Of a stretch of DNA of 64,000 nucleotides, positions 23,086 through 35,759 are shown piece by piece. Below the pieces are notes generated by a model, which did not search any database, was not told the DNA's origin, and worked only from the letters and a program-made list of their open reading frames with translations. The position numbers were made by a program, and so were the translations under genes. Every line of letters starts with the position of its first letter. Position 1 is the first letter of the stretch. Source of the stretch: Dryomyza anilis (taxonomy: Eukaryota; Arthropoda; Insecta; Diptera; Dryomyzidae); NCBI GenBank assembly GCA_951804985.1, contig OX638133.1, positions 23,094,963 through 23,158,962 on the forward strand. Direction: 5' to 3'.

Positions 23086-23531
23086 GATATTGTCTTAACG
23101 TGCTCAAGGTCCAGTCAGTACAAATTGGGTGTTTTGTACCAACCAATAAAACAACAAACAATTGGCAAAATGCTTTGAGTGGCAGATCGTACAGCTGTTT
23201 CAGAGGCAACCAAGCCTACGTATTTGATTCTATACGTAGCAAATTGCTGCACGCAACAACAACTTTTGCAAAATCTTGAGTTGATGCAGTTTTTGCATTT
23301 TTGCTTTTGGTTCTTTCTTCAATGCACATAATTCTTATTGTGTTTATTGGAGAAGGAAAACTTAGGCGACTTGAAATGTAGAATCTGCAGAGAAAGATCG
23401 CTGATGAAGGGGCTTGGCTGCCTCTGAAACAGCTGTACGATCTGCCACTCAATGCATTTTGCCAATTGTTTGTTGTTTTATTGGTTGGCACAAAACACCC
23501 AATTTGTACTGACTGGACCTTGGACAATATC
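23086..23531. repeat. Long hairpin (arms about 121-131 bp, loop about 194 bp)
   Basis: The left arm (23,086-23,216) and right arm (23,411-23,531) are near-perfect reverse complements: GGCAGATCGTACAGCTGTTT near 23,181 mirrors AAACAGCTGTACGATCTGCC near 23,427, and the outermost GATATTGTC mirrors GACAATATC. A 10-bp insertion (TTAACGTGCT) is present only in the left arm. Probably a foldback or MITE; transcription would give a hairpin RNA. The 103-residue minus-strand frame across it has no known domain. Confidence 0.85.
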
Positions 23532-25790
23532 TTAAAATTATCAAGAGGTCGTACAAAAAAACAATTTAAATTTTCTTTACAAATTAAATTTTTGTCTCAA
23601 TTCAAATTTTCTATAAATAAAATTTACTATAAATGAAAATTTTCTAAATTTCTCTAAAATACAAATTTTAAATTTAAATTTTCTCTAAAAATTATAATTT
23701 TAAATGAATTTTTAGTTCAAAATTTAATTTTTAGTTTAAAATAAATTTTTAGTTCAACATAGAAATTTTATTGAAAAAAACAATTATAAAATTTTGAGTT
23801 CAAAATTGAATTATTAAATATTAGTTTAAAATTTATTTTTTTTCAACAATGAATTCGAAGTAATAAATTTTATTTTTGGTTCATAAATGAATTTTTGGGA
23901 CCTAAATGCATTTTTATTTAAAATTTAATTATTAAAAATTCAAATTTTCTACAAAAATTGTAATTTTCTACAAAAATTCTAATTTTTTCTAAAAATTAAA
24001 TAAATAAAATTCAATAAATTTCAAACTCTATTGTGAAGAAAAAAAATTCAAAATGAAATTTCGATTTCAGAAATGAATTTTTAGTTAAAAATTGCATTTT
24101 AGTTAAAAATTGCATTTTGAGTTCAAAATTGCATTTTGAGTTCAAAATTGCATTTTGAGTTCAAAATTGATTTTTGAGTTAAAAATTGCATTTTGAGTTC
24201 AAAATTGCATTTTGAGTTCAAAATAGAATTTTGAGTTCAAAATTGAATTTTGAGTTCAAAATTGAATTTTGAGTTCAAAATTGATTTTTGAGTTAAAAAT
24301 TGCATTTTGAGTTCAAAATTGAATTTTGAGTTCAAAATTGAATTTTGAGCTCCAAATTGTATTTTGAGTTTAAAATTGAATTTTGAGTTCAAAATTGAAT
24401 TTTGAGTTCAAAATTGAATTTTGAGTTTAAAATTGAATTTTGAGTTCAAAATTGAATTTTGAGTTTAAAATTGATTTTTGAGTTTAAAATTGAATTTTGA
24501 GTTCAAAATTGAATTTTGAGTTCAAAATTGAATTTTGAGTTTAAAATTGAATTTTGAGTTCAAAATTGAATTTTGAGTTTAAAATTGATTTTTGAGTTTA
24601 AAATTGAATTTTGAGTTCAAAATTGAATTTTGAGTTCAAAATTGAATTTTGAGCTCCAAATTGTATTTTGAGTTTAAAATTGAATTTTGAGTTCAAAATT
24701 GAATTTTGAGTTCAAAATTGAATTTTGAGTTTAAAATTGAATTTTGAGTTCAAAATTGAATTTTGAGTTTAAAATTGATTTTTGAGTTTAAAATTGAATT
24801 TTGAGTTCAAAATTGAATTTTGAGTTCAAAATTGAATTTTGAGTTTAAAATTGAATTTTGAGTTCAAAATTGAATTTTGAGTTTAAAATTGATTTTTGAG
24901 TTAAAAATTGATTTTTGAGTTCAAAATTGATTTTTGAGTTCAAAATTGAATTTTGAGTTTAAAATTGATTATTGAGTTCAAAATGGATTTTTGAGTTTAA
25001 AATTCATTTTTGAGTTCAAAATTGCATTTTGAGTTCAAAATTGAATTTATAATTCAAAATTGAATTTTGAGTTCAAAATTGAATTTTGAGTTCAAATTGA
25101 ATTTTGAGTTCAAAATTGATTTTTGAGTTCAAAATTGATTTTTCAGTTCAAAATTGAATTTTGAGTTAAAATTGAATTTTAAGTCTGAATTTGAATTTTG
25201 AGTTCAAAATTGAATTTTTAGTTCAAAATTGTTTTTTGAGTTCGAATTGAATTTTGAGTTCAAAATTGATTTTTGAGTTAAAAATTGAATTTTGAGTTCA
25301 AAATTGATTTTTGAGTTCAAAATTGATTTTTGAGTTCAAAATTGAATTTTGAGTTCAAATTGAATTTTGAGTTCAAAATTGAATTTTTAGTTCAAAATTG
25401 AATTTTGAGTTCAAAATTGAATTTTGAGTTCAAAATTGATTTTTGAGTTCAAAATTGAATTTTGAGTTCAAAATTGAATTTTGAGTTCAAAATTGAATTT
25501 TTAGTTCAAAATTGAATTTTGAGTTCAAAATTGAATTTGAGTTCAAAATTGATTTTTGAGTTCAAAATTGATTTTTGAGTTCAAAATTGAATTTTGAGTT
25601 TAAAATTGATTATTGAGTTCAAAATTAAATTTATAGTTAAAAATTTAATTTTTAGATCAAAATTGTTTTTTTTTTTTCAAAATTAAATTTTTAGTTTATA
25701 AATGAATTTTGGGTTAAAAATCAATTTTTAGTTCAAAAATGAATTTTTGTTTCAAAATCGAATATTAATTTCAAAATTGATTTTTTTTTT
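23532..25790 (+). repeat. 19-bp palindromic A+T minisatellite, block 1
   Basis: The cleanest part (24,060-25,640) is a long tandem array of GAATTTTGAGTTCAAAATT with variants GATTTTTGAG, GCATTTTGAG and TTTAAAATT. Each unit holds a near-palindromic TTCAAAATTGAATTTTGA. Longer identical blocks of about 190 bp recur (24,340-24,480, 24,640-24,780), showing higher-order duplication. Confidence 0.95.
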
Positions 25791-27080
25791 ATTTAAGCCT
25801 TAAATGCCCACTGGTTCCGCCAGGAACCAACGGATGAAAATCAAAACTTTGTTCTTCCCGCTTCGACTTTTAAAATGTTCATTGATCCAAGCGCCACCGT
25901 TTGTGCCGATTCCCGTTTAAAACAAACTTCATTTGCCGGCTGTATGTCAAGTAAGGGAAATCAACCTCAAGAAAATTAACTTTTGTAAAATGGCGTACTT
26001 TCAAAAAAATATTATAGTGGTGAATTTGTCGAAATCGATGCTGAAAAAAATATTGTCGTGATCGCTGTAGTATCGTGAAGCTATTGTGAGTGTTTAAAAT
26101 AAATTTAAGTTTTTATTAAAATAAATTTAAGTTTTTCTTTGCGGAACCATCTGACACCGGGAGTTCAAAATTGAGCATATCGAGGGCTTATATTCAATAC
26201 AGTCTATCTACATAAACACAGTTTTTCAGGAGAATGTGGCGATCAATATTACTTCTACAATATTAAATAAAAATTGTCTTTAAATGATACAATAAAAAAT
26301 TCAATAAATTTGCGCTATTCGTCGTGCTATGTTAGATAGAGATTATTGCTATTCAAATGTGATCTATGTCTATGAAAAAACGAGCAGATAGAGCATATTG
26401 CACAATATTGTAGTGGAGATAGATCCGAAAATAATCTTGGAATCAGCGATTTGTTTTTTTTATATCCTGGTGTAACTTAAACAAAATTTACAAACTAATT
26501 TTTGTCCTACCATTTTCGATTCACGAGTTATTTGATGGTTAAAGGTCTTAATATTCCATAATCTAACCCTACGTTTTTTAAAGATTAAAAAAAAAACAGT
26601 TAACTCTTGTATCGCTATTTTGAAATCATTAATGTTATCCTAAATATTTAAACTAATATCCTCTTTCGAAGGATATGTATGTATTGACCTCGTAAATTTC
26701 TTACGAATCCCTAAAAAAGCACTAAATCCCTACGAAAAGCACTAAACATTTAGTCTGGAAATACAAGCCATATTACCTCAGTACAGACTTAGATATTAGG
26801 ATAGGAAAAAAATCTTTGAAAAGTTAGTTTTCCGTGTACGAAACATTATTTTTAGTAGCTCCTAAGGTTTCTATGATATTGTATATCTATTGAGAAAATG
26901 TGACGTAATCCTTCATTAACCGAAGTCGAGTCGTTTCTTTGTGAGTTAGGATGGATCAGACCGATGGATGGATATGACGAAATTGACTAATAAAATTACG
27001 CTTAAGAAGAACACATATACTTCTTCATACCTGCATAACTTATTTATTGTCTAAATATTTAAATTTTCTATAAATTAAAA
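25791..27080. other. Non-repetitive island between minisatellite blocks
   Basis: Begins TTAAATGCCCACTGGTTCCG. An inverted TTTGCGGAACCATCTG lies at about 26,132, so 25,800-26,155 might be a small TIR element, but the match is short. A direct AAAATAAATTTAAGTTTTT duplication is at 26,097-26,136. No gene recognised. Confidence 0.35.
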
Positions 27081-28690
27081 TTTTAAACTGTCTATAATTT
27101 AAAAGTTTCTTAAAAAATTATAATTTCCAATTAATTTTTAGTTCAACATTGAATTTTCAGTTGAAAATTTAATTTTTGGTTCAAAATCGAATTCTTATTG
27201 AAAAACCAAATTTATAGTATTGAGTTCAAAATTGAATTTTGATATCAAAATTGAATTTTAAGTTCAATATTTAAATATTACGTCGTTGTAGAACGAAAAA
27301 TCACCAAATACATTTTTATGAAAAACTTAAATTTCGAGTTTGTTGATTAATACTATAAAAAGTAATTGATGCATTTTTAAAGTGCAAATACCAATTGTTA
27401 GATTTACCTTTTCTTAACATGTGGTAACAAAATGAAGATCGCCGATTAACACTTGACAGATATATAAAGATTTTAGTAAATGAATATTTTGCATTTTGCA
27501 AATGTATTTGGAGACTTTTCGTTCTACAACGACGATTAGTTCAAAACTAATATTTTTTTCAAAAATGAATTTAAAGTTCAAAGTGAGTTCAAAATTGATT
27601 TTTGAGTTCAAAATTAAATTTATAGTTAAAAATTTAATTTTTAGTTTAAAATTGAAGTATGAGTTCAATATTTAAATATTAGTTCGAAATTTATTTTTTT
27701 ACAAAAACGATTTTATAGTTCAACATTTAATTTTTAATTCAAAATGAATATATATTTCAAAATTGTATTTTTATTTCAAAAATTGATTTTCTTTTATTTA
27801 GAATTGAATTATTAAAAATTCAAGTTAACTACAAAAAACAAAATTTTTTCTAAAAATTAAAAATTTCTCTTAAAATTAAATTAATAAAATAAAATTTTAT
27901 TACGAACCCAAAATTCAATTTTGAAAAAAGAAATAAATTTGAATTCATAACTGAATATTTGTTCAAAATCAAATTACGATTTCAAAAATGAATTTTTAGA
28001 TAAAAATTGCATTTTTAGTTAAAAATTGCATTTTTTTTTAGTTAAAATTTCATTTTTAGTTAAAAATTGAGTATTCAGTTCAAAATTGAATATTGAGTTC
28101 AAAATTGATTTTTTAGTTAAAATTGCATTTTTAGTTAAAAATTGAGTATTGAGTTAAAAATTGATTTTTTTAGTTAAAATTGCATTTTTAGTTAAAAATT
28201 GAGTATTGAGTTCAAAATTGAATATTGAGTTCAAAATTGATTTTTGAGTTCGAAATTAAATTTATAGTTAAAAATTTGATTTTTTAATTCAAAATTGTGT
28301 TTGAGTTCAAAATTTAAGTATTAATTCAAAATTGTATTTAGTTCAAAAATCGAAAATGTAGATCAAATTTCAATTTTTAGTTTATAAATGAATTTTGGGT
28401 TAAATTTTTTTTAGTTCAAAAATGAATTTTTGTTTCAAAATTGAATTTTTATTTCAAAATTGAATTTTTATTTCAAAATTGAATTTTTATTTCAAAATTG
28501 AATTTTTATTTCAAAATTGAATTTTTTTAAATCGATTTAAAAAAAAAAAAATCGAAAAATTAAAAAAAAAATTCAAATCTTCATTTTTATTTAATTTTCC
28601 ACCAACAAAAAAAAAAATTTATTAAGACTAAATTTTGAATTTCAAAAATAAAATGTTGTAACTAACAAATTTGAATTATACAGTGCTCAT
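27080..28690 (+). repeat. 19-bp palindromic A+T minisatellite, block 2
   Basis: The same family as block 1 but more diverged. It ends in a nearly pure run of five GAATTTTTATTTCAAAATT units at about 28,430-28,525. It contains the TIR element at 27,281-27,535. Confidence 0.85.
27281..27535. mobile_element. 255-bp TIR element inside the minisatellite
   Basis: Terminal inverted repeats CGTCGTTGTAGAACGAAAAA plus CCAAATACATTT at the left, and AAATGTATTTGGAGACTTTT plus CGTTCTACAACGACG at the right. A fragment of the same family end occurs at about 60,657-60,695. No coding capacity. Confidence 0.8.
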
Positions 28691-29700
28691 ATATAAAAAA
28701 TTGCTTTAAAATTGAATTATCAAATGAAATTCCTTTGAGATAACATCGAACGTCTTTCCTTTTGGGTGCAGCTATCACAGCTATAACTGGTTTTTATTAC
28801 TTTCAGCTTTCAGCGCCATTGTTCGCCAATATGGCGGCGGCCGCCACTGCAGTGCCTACTACGAAGTGTTGTTTGTCTTTCGGTACAAGTGGCGCCCTCT
28901 ATGTGCGACTAGCGTCATGCGCATAGATTGCAGTCGGTAAAGCAGTTGCACAGCACAGTGACGTGCATAAAAAGACACACAACTTGAAAATATTTCAATG
29001 AACAAATCGAGGTCCTCAACGAAATGCAACAGATTCGAAATATTTATATGCAAAATTTTCATAAAGAATTTTTAAATTTGTTATTTTTCTAAAAAGCGTC
29101 AATTTATAGAGAGAAAAAAATCAACTAAATATGTAAAATGACAAAAGTATAAATGTAGACGTAAAAATCTCGCTGTTCCATCCCTGGCTCTATCTACCCG
29201 ACAAATGCTAACGCAGTGAGTAACGTGTATGTGTTGCCCCTCTGCGGTACACAGTACACGGTACATGACAAACCCGCTACTGCCGAATGCCTTACAACCC
29301 AATTTACATTGTTGCGTGTCCTTTTGAACTGTGGCGCGCTTCCGCCATTATGAATTATACAAACAGGAAAATTAACTAAACGTGGCAGCACTGTGCATGT
29401 GGCCACAAATACGGCCACATATAGTAAGTCACTTCCCCCACCACCAGCTTGGTGCTTGCATGGGGACATTCGACATGGGACATGCCATGTAGTGTCGCCT
29501 GTGACATGCAACACACGATACACAGCAAATAGTCAAAAGGCTCCTCCATCATTGATGATGGCAGCAATTAGAATGAATTTATTTTCGATTTTGATGGCAA
29601 CATTTAGAACTATTTGTATAGTGGAGAAAGGTCGCGGGATCAAGGATCATGCAGTTTGAGTTATGTGTTAATTAAATTTATTTAGCTTACATTGATATGG
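28691..29700. other. GC-richer island between minisatellite blocks
   Basis: Includes CCAATATGGCGGCGGCCGCC at about 28,828 and CACATATAG / ACATGGGACATGCCATGT near 29,410-29,490. Overlapping short frames on both strands lack known domains. Its composition contrasts sharply with its flanks, so it may be original single-copy DNA into which the array expanded. Confidence 0.4.
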
Positions 29701-31345
29701 GTTTTGGGAATATTCAAAAATTAATTTTGATTTCTAAATATACGAAATTGAATTTATACCTCAAAAGTAAAATTTTGGTTCACAAGTGAATATTGATTCA
29801 AATTTTAAACTTTAGTTCAATATTGAATTTTGGTTTAAAATTATTTTTTTTTTTTTTTCAAAATTGAAGTTATAGTTCAAAATTGAAATTTTTAGTTCAA
29901 AATTGAATTTTTATGTCAAAATTGAATTTTTATGTCAAAATAGAATTTTTAGGTCAAAATTGAATTTATAATTCAAAATTGAATTTTTAGTTTAAAATTG
30001 AATTTTGAGTTCGAAATTGAATTTTTAGTTCAAAATTGAATTTTGAGTGAAAAAGTTAATTTCGAGTAAAAAATCGAGTTTTTAGTTTAAAATTGAAATT
30101 TTAGTTCAAAATTGAATTTTTAGTTCAAAATTGGATTTTTAGTTCAAAATTGAATTTTGAGTTCAAAAAAATTGAATTTTTGTTCAAAATTGAATTTTTA
30201 GTTCAAAATTGAATTTTGAGTTCAAAATTGAATTTTGAGTTCAAAATTTAATTTTTAGTTCAAAATTTAATTTTTAGTTCAAAATTTAATTTTTAGTTCA
30301 AAATTGAATTTTTAGTTCAAAATTGAATTTTTAGTTCAAAATTGAATTTTTTAGTTCAAAATTGAATTTTAAGTTCAAAATTGAATTTTTTTGATCAAAA
30401 TTGAATTTTTTTTGTTCAAAATTGAATTTTTAGTTCAAAATTGAATTTTTAGTTCAAAATTGAATTTTAAGTTCAAAATTGAATTTTTAGTTCAAAATTG
30501 AATTTTGAGTTCAAAATTTAATTTTTAGTTCAAAATTTAATTTTTAGTTCAAAATTTAATTTTTAGTTCAAAATTGAATTTTTAGTTCAAAATTGAATTT
30601 TTAGTTCAAAATTGAATTTTTTAGTTCAAAATTGAATTTTAAGTTCAAAATTGAATTTTTTTGATCAAAATTGAATTTTTTTTGTTCAAAATTGAATTTT
30701 TAGTTCAAAATTGAATTTTTAGTTCAAAATTGAATTTTAAGTTCAAAATTGAATTTTTAGTTCAAAATTGAATATTTAGTTCTAAATTGAATTTTGAGTT
30801 CAAAATTGAATTTTTAAATTGAAAATTGAATGTTTAGTGAAAAATTGAAATTTTAGTTCAAAATTCAATGTTTAGTGAAAGTTAAAATTTTTTTTGTTCA
30901 AAAGTGAATTTTTAATTCAAAATTGGATTTTTAGTACAAAATTGGATTTTTAGTTCAAAATTGATTTTTTTTTTTTATTAAAAATTAAACGTTTAGTGAA
31001 AATTTTAAATTTTAGTTTAAAATTTAATTTTGAGTTCAAAAATGCATTTTTAATTAAAAATTTCATTTTGAGAATAGTTTTTATTCAAAATTGAATTTTG
31101 AATTCAAAATTTAAATTTAAATTTAAGTTAAAAATTAAAGTTTTAGTTCAAAAATGAATTTTTATTTCAAAAATGAATTTTTATTTCAAAAATGAATTTT
31201 TAATTGAATTTTTGATTCAAATTCGAATTTTTATTTCAAAATTGGATTTTTAGATCAAAATTGAATTTATTTCATAATTGAATGTTTGGTTCAAAAATGA
31301 ATGTTGGTTAAAATTTTTTTTTCAAAATTCCTTTTTTTTTAGATA
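29701..31345 (+). repeat. 19-bp palindromic A+T minisatellite, block 3
   Basis: Tandem GAATTTTTAGTTCAAAATT-type units. About 240 bp (roughly 30,195-30,435) is repeated nearly exactly at about 30,485-30,730, including a shared unusual TTTTTTTGATCAAAATTG variant, so the block grew by segmental duplication. Confidence 0.92.
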
Positions 31346-32904
31346 TAATAAAACTGTCCTTTGCCCAACCAATATTAAGTTCAATATTTACATTGCATTG
31401 TGGGTGGGCACTTAAGCAACCTTTAACCGCGTGACCACAAAATAGGGCCCCCCTCAACGATGCCTCACGAATAGACAGATAGATGCCTGTCGCAACTGTT
31501 CAACTTATTGCGGTTGTCCTGTGTTCCAATTATGTCACGTGTGACAGTTCTTATACATTGTCCACGGTACATCCTAGCTGTCACCCTTACGGAGCGGAGC
31601 ACATAACAGTGAACGTCAATTATTAGCGTGACATATGAATGGTGAGCCAGCCAGGGAGTGAAATGCAGCAATGGCGTCACTCATATCTCCGACAGGGTGC
31701 GGAATTTTAGCATAGCCGTCGCTTGCTCGTGTCTCATAAGGACATTCCATTCATTAGCTCACCTTATTGTTGTCCTTACGTATTTCCCTACAAATTCAAT
31801 GCATTTTATTTATTTATTTAGGCTTTTTCTATGTCGCCAACCAACCAACCAACCCCTTCAATTATTCAGCACAAATGTCCTGTGGAGGAGGGCTACAGAC
31901 GAATTAAATGCCTACTCCAAGACGTATTTTTGATTTTGTCATATTTGTATTTCCGTTTGTATTGTATTTGTGTTTTATAGGAATTCTTCAGAATTCTCTC
32001 TGCCATAATTATGGAAATTATTGTGGTGGATGGGGTGGGCGTTTTGTGTAGCCCCCGTTGACGTTATGCGTTGGAGTTTATTTTATTTATATTTGTTGAC
32101 CACAGAAAATAAAAGGATTTTTTCCCTTACATTTCGTAATGAAATATTTAATTGGGTGAAAATTAGACCGATTTCTACGTCGATCATAATTTGTTTTGAT
32201 TACCAAAATTAACTGTATTGACTATAATAATAACAATAATAATTATTCTTATAACGTATTGATGGAAATTATCATAATTCGATAATGACAGACTCACCCC
32301 CCCTCAATATCCGAGAAGTACAAACCACAATGTTGTGTTTTCATTGAGAATGTTTTACAGCAATAGCTATATATGTAGCAAATATATATTATCAATATCA
32401 AATACATGATTTAATTGTTTAATACTGTCAATTATAAGAGCGCTAATTAACATTTTTATAATTACTATAATCAAATATCTAACATCAACACATAGATATA
32501 AAATGTGTTATAGTTATAAATGTAATCCGTCAACAGAATAATAATTTTTTATAACTAATTTTAACTTGTGTCAAATCTGTTTAAGATTCTAAAGCTGTTG
32601 AAAACAGAAAAAACATGTTTGCGGTGATCATTATTGAATACAATATGTTTGTAGGCATCAATGGTACCATATTATAATCCCACAAATTCACAATATGATC
32701 CTCAGTGATCCACTAAAATCCTCCAGTAATCACACATCTCATAATATGAGCCGCAGTGAAAGTATTATGACATACCATATCATACTATTAGTATTATATT
32801 ATGATTGCAAATAATCATAATATGGTTCCCACACAAACACAATTATAGCAACCATATTAATGTTAAAATAAACTGTTATAAAAAAATTCTTTGATTGCGA
32901 CAAC
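31346..32904. other. Non-repetitive segment, no gene recognised
   Basis: Contains CCAACCAACCAACCAACC near 31,836, AATAATAACAATAATAATTA near 32,226, and A+T-rich DNA with several CATAATATGG phrases (32,690-32,850). No supported gene. Confidence 0.35.
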
Positions 32905-33180
32905 TATCTAAGATTGTAGAGAATATGGAGTATACACGAGACAATATTTTTGGCATTTTTTCCGGCATATGTATATCCGGCAAACACACAGATAAATGGA
33001 AATTTGTGTTATCAAATTGAATATAATTTTAAAGGCAGATTTCCAGAATATTTTGGGAATATATAAAAAGAAAACAGACAGTTTTAGATAAAAACTCTGC
33101 CTAGAAATCTTTGGAACATTTTTTGTATACTTTCTTGAACTACCAATAATGTTGTCTGGGGTAGTTGCCATAATCAGGTC
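32905..33180. repeat. Satellite-like dispersed repeat, field 2
   Basis: Carries the same GGCAAACACACAGATAAATG and GGCAGATTTCCAGAATATTT phrases as positions 1-1250. No gene. Confidence 0.55.
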
Positions 33181-33490
33181 ACACAACCACTTTTTCTTTT
33201 AGCGTTTATTGTTCTTATTTTATAACGGTCAATGTTTCTAATATGATAGTGGGGCAAGATGAATATTTAAAGTATCAAGATTTTATAGTTAACGACGTAT
33301 AACAGATTTAGCTATATTTTCCCAAATTTGGTGTCAGTCATTTATAAATATCTTTTGTCTAAAAATATCGAACTATAGATCATGTTTAGCACAAATCCTC
33401 CAAGTGGGTGCCAACTGGTAATAACCGCCCAATAATCCTATCCTCAGGATACAATTAAATAAAAGCAGACAACGTGCCTATTAGTTCATA

Positions 33491-33792
33491 CTCACAGAAA
33501 AATCCTCTTTTGACATGAGGTTGGAAGAATGAAAAAGTTAGTTGTACCACATAATTTCATTTGGTTAAATCGAATGGTTTACAAATATGCTAGCGGAACT
33601 ACCATATTAGCATAAACACATGAAATATTAGTCTGTACATACTCCTAATGGTTCTAAATCTGTACTAAATTTTTCTAAAACAGTTCGAAATTGGTTGCAG
33701 TACAAACTACAACACTTTTTATTATGACAATAAGAACCGACTAAGCGGTTGAGAGAACCGAATAAGTTGGTTGGGCAAAAAATTCTGTGTGT
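33491..33792 (+). mobile_element. MITE family M5, copy 1
   Basis: Begins CTCACAGAAAAATCCTCTTT and ends AATTCTGTGTGT, an imperfect inverted repeat. The interior GACTAAGCGGTTGA(G)AGAACCGAATAAG is shared with copy 2. About 302 bp, non-coding. Confidence 0.7.
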
Positions 33793-33859
33793 GCTTTTAA
33801 TGGTTGAACTCAAAAATTACTTTTTCTGAGGTGCTCTACATTCGTCATCCCACATTACC

Positions 33860-34480
33860 TTCATATAATTCTCTATCCCCCGTGCCGAAAATTGACCATA
33901 CAAGGGACCAGTTTTAAAACTAGTATACACAGAAAAATCCTCTTTTGGCATGAGGTTGGAAGAATGAAAAAGTTAGTTGTTCCAACTAACTTCATTCGGT
34001 TTAACCGAACGGTTTTCAAATTTGCTGGCGGAACTGCCATATTAGCCTATACACTTGAAATATTAGTCTATACACACACACTAAAACAGTTAATTTTGAA
34101 AATAACAACTGACTAAGCGGTTGATAGAACCGAATAAGCTGGTTGGTCAAAGAGTTGGTTGGCGCAACAAATCTCTATTCTGTGTGTACTGTCGCAAACG
34201 GAGATGTCGAATATCTGGCACCGTCGATTTCACTTCTGACCCACTCGTGCAAAACGGAATGTATCTCCTCCCACCTATATCCACATTTCCTTCCCACTAT
34301 TCTCTATCCCCTGAGCTGAATTAAGGTACCCGTGCTGGGAATTGACCATGCAGGGGGTCAAATATAAATACTTGCCCTGTCGCCAATAGAAATATGGAAT
34401 AGCTGGCCAAATGCGATTTAACTTCTGACCCCACCCGTGCATAACATAACTCTGTGTGGTCGAATCTTCTTTCTTCGTCT
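33860..34480. repeat. Direct duplications around MITE M5 copy 2
   Basis: The phrase TTCTCTATCCCC followed by GAAATTGACCAT occurs at about 33,870-33,900 and again at 34,300-34,350. A GATTT(C/A)ACTTCTGACCC module occurs at about 34,226 and 34,416. The segment therefore arose by local duplication. No gene. Confidence 0.5.
33927..34187 (+). mobile_element. MITE family M5, copy 2
   Basis: Starts ACACAGAAAAATCCTCTTTT and ends ATCTCTATTCTGTGTGT. The interior includes AACTAACTTCATTCGGTTTA and CTGACTAAGCGGTTGATAGA, matching copy 1 with an internal length difference of about 40 bp. Confidence 0.75.
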
Positions 34481-35759
34481 CTCGTCGTTTCAAATTATGA
34501 ACTTAAAATAACAAACATAACCCAAACTCCATCGTCCGATGACGAACTGTTTGCCTTCAGTCATGAGAAAGTACGGTACGCTAGCACAAACTATTGAGAA
34601 AATCATTCGAAACCAGGCGCTGAGAATTATTCGAAGTGTTCGACGTAGTAAGTGGTAATGTTGCCACAGATTGACGTTGATATTCATTTCGAACAACGTG
34701 ATTTTTTCCTTTTCTATCACTGACAGTCAATCCTGCATACCAGTCGTATTATCTGAGGTATGCAGGCTATAATAAAATTGAGGATATTTTTAAAAACATA
34801 AATTTTTCTACGACCATGATCGGGAAATCTTGAATATTTTCCTTCTCAGTTATTTAATATTATGATCTGGCCATTTACATTAGGCCGGATCGATCTTCAT
34901 AAAAAAAAATTAAAGTCCGCCCCCAAAATGAAAGCTTACCTCGTAAAAATGTCAGAAACCAAAAAATAGCTCTTCAAAAACAGGCCGACTTTTAAACATT
35001 TTTTTTCGACCTGGACCGAGACAACATTTCTGTCATTTTCAGGATTATTTCCGGCAAAACACATTGATAAATGCAATATTTTGTTATGTATATAGTATGT
35101 TGTAAAATATTGAGGAGTTTAAATGGCAGATTCCCAGCATATTTCTTGGGAACGGATAAAAAATTTCAGCTTTTGATACAAACTCAGCCTTCGTCTGCTT
35201 GAAATATTTTGAAAAAAAAGGGTTTTATAAACTGCCTTGACACTTCCAAATATGTTGTGTATGTCCCGATAAAAATTCAGACATTCTCCGAAATATTTCG
35301 AGCATATTTTAGACAAAAACACAGGTAAATGGCATATATTGGAATGTTTAGAGCAGATTGTCAAATTTTGTGAAATTTGCATGGCAGATTCACGGCATAT
35401 TTTGGGAACGGGCCGATAACGATACTATGTGATAAAAACTGCTTGAAACAAAATGTGTCTAAACGGCACTGACCCTGCCTAAAATTTTGTCTGGATGTTG
35501 AATTTCTTCTGAGGTTGCCGTTCTATTTGTCGTGGAGTGAAGTCGAGCACGGACGATGCTTAAGCTGGACGCTCTTGGTGGCGAAGTCGACAATATACGA
35601 GGACGGTGATAAAAACCTGTTGGGTTTTCTATATTCGGACCTTCTACTAAGGTATTTATCCCGTTTAACCAAACGAACAGTGGAGCATTTCGGAAAACAA
35701 ATAATTTAAAAATTTCAAAATTGTCTTGTTGTAAACAAAAAATAAAAACAAAATGCTTA
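34481..35759. repeat. Spacer and satellite-like repeat, field 3
   Basis: 34,985-35,510 repeats the GGCAGATTCACGGCATATTTTG and CAGGTAAATGGCATAT phrases of the first kilobase. The rest (34,481-34,984 and 35,511-35,752) is non-repetitive and shows no recognisable gene. Confidence 0.45.

Noticed and set aside
23216..23527. 103-residue minus-strand frame across the hairpin
   Set aside because: Crosses both arm and loop of an inverted repeat with no known domain.
25800..26155. A TIR element with GGTTCCGC ends
   Set aside because: Only about 8-12 bp agree between the ends and no target duplication is visible.
29194..29523. 109-residue minus-strand frame and its overlapping partners
   Set aside because: Four overlapping frames on both strands, none with a recognisable motif or start context.
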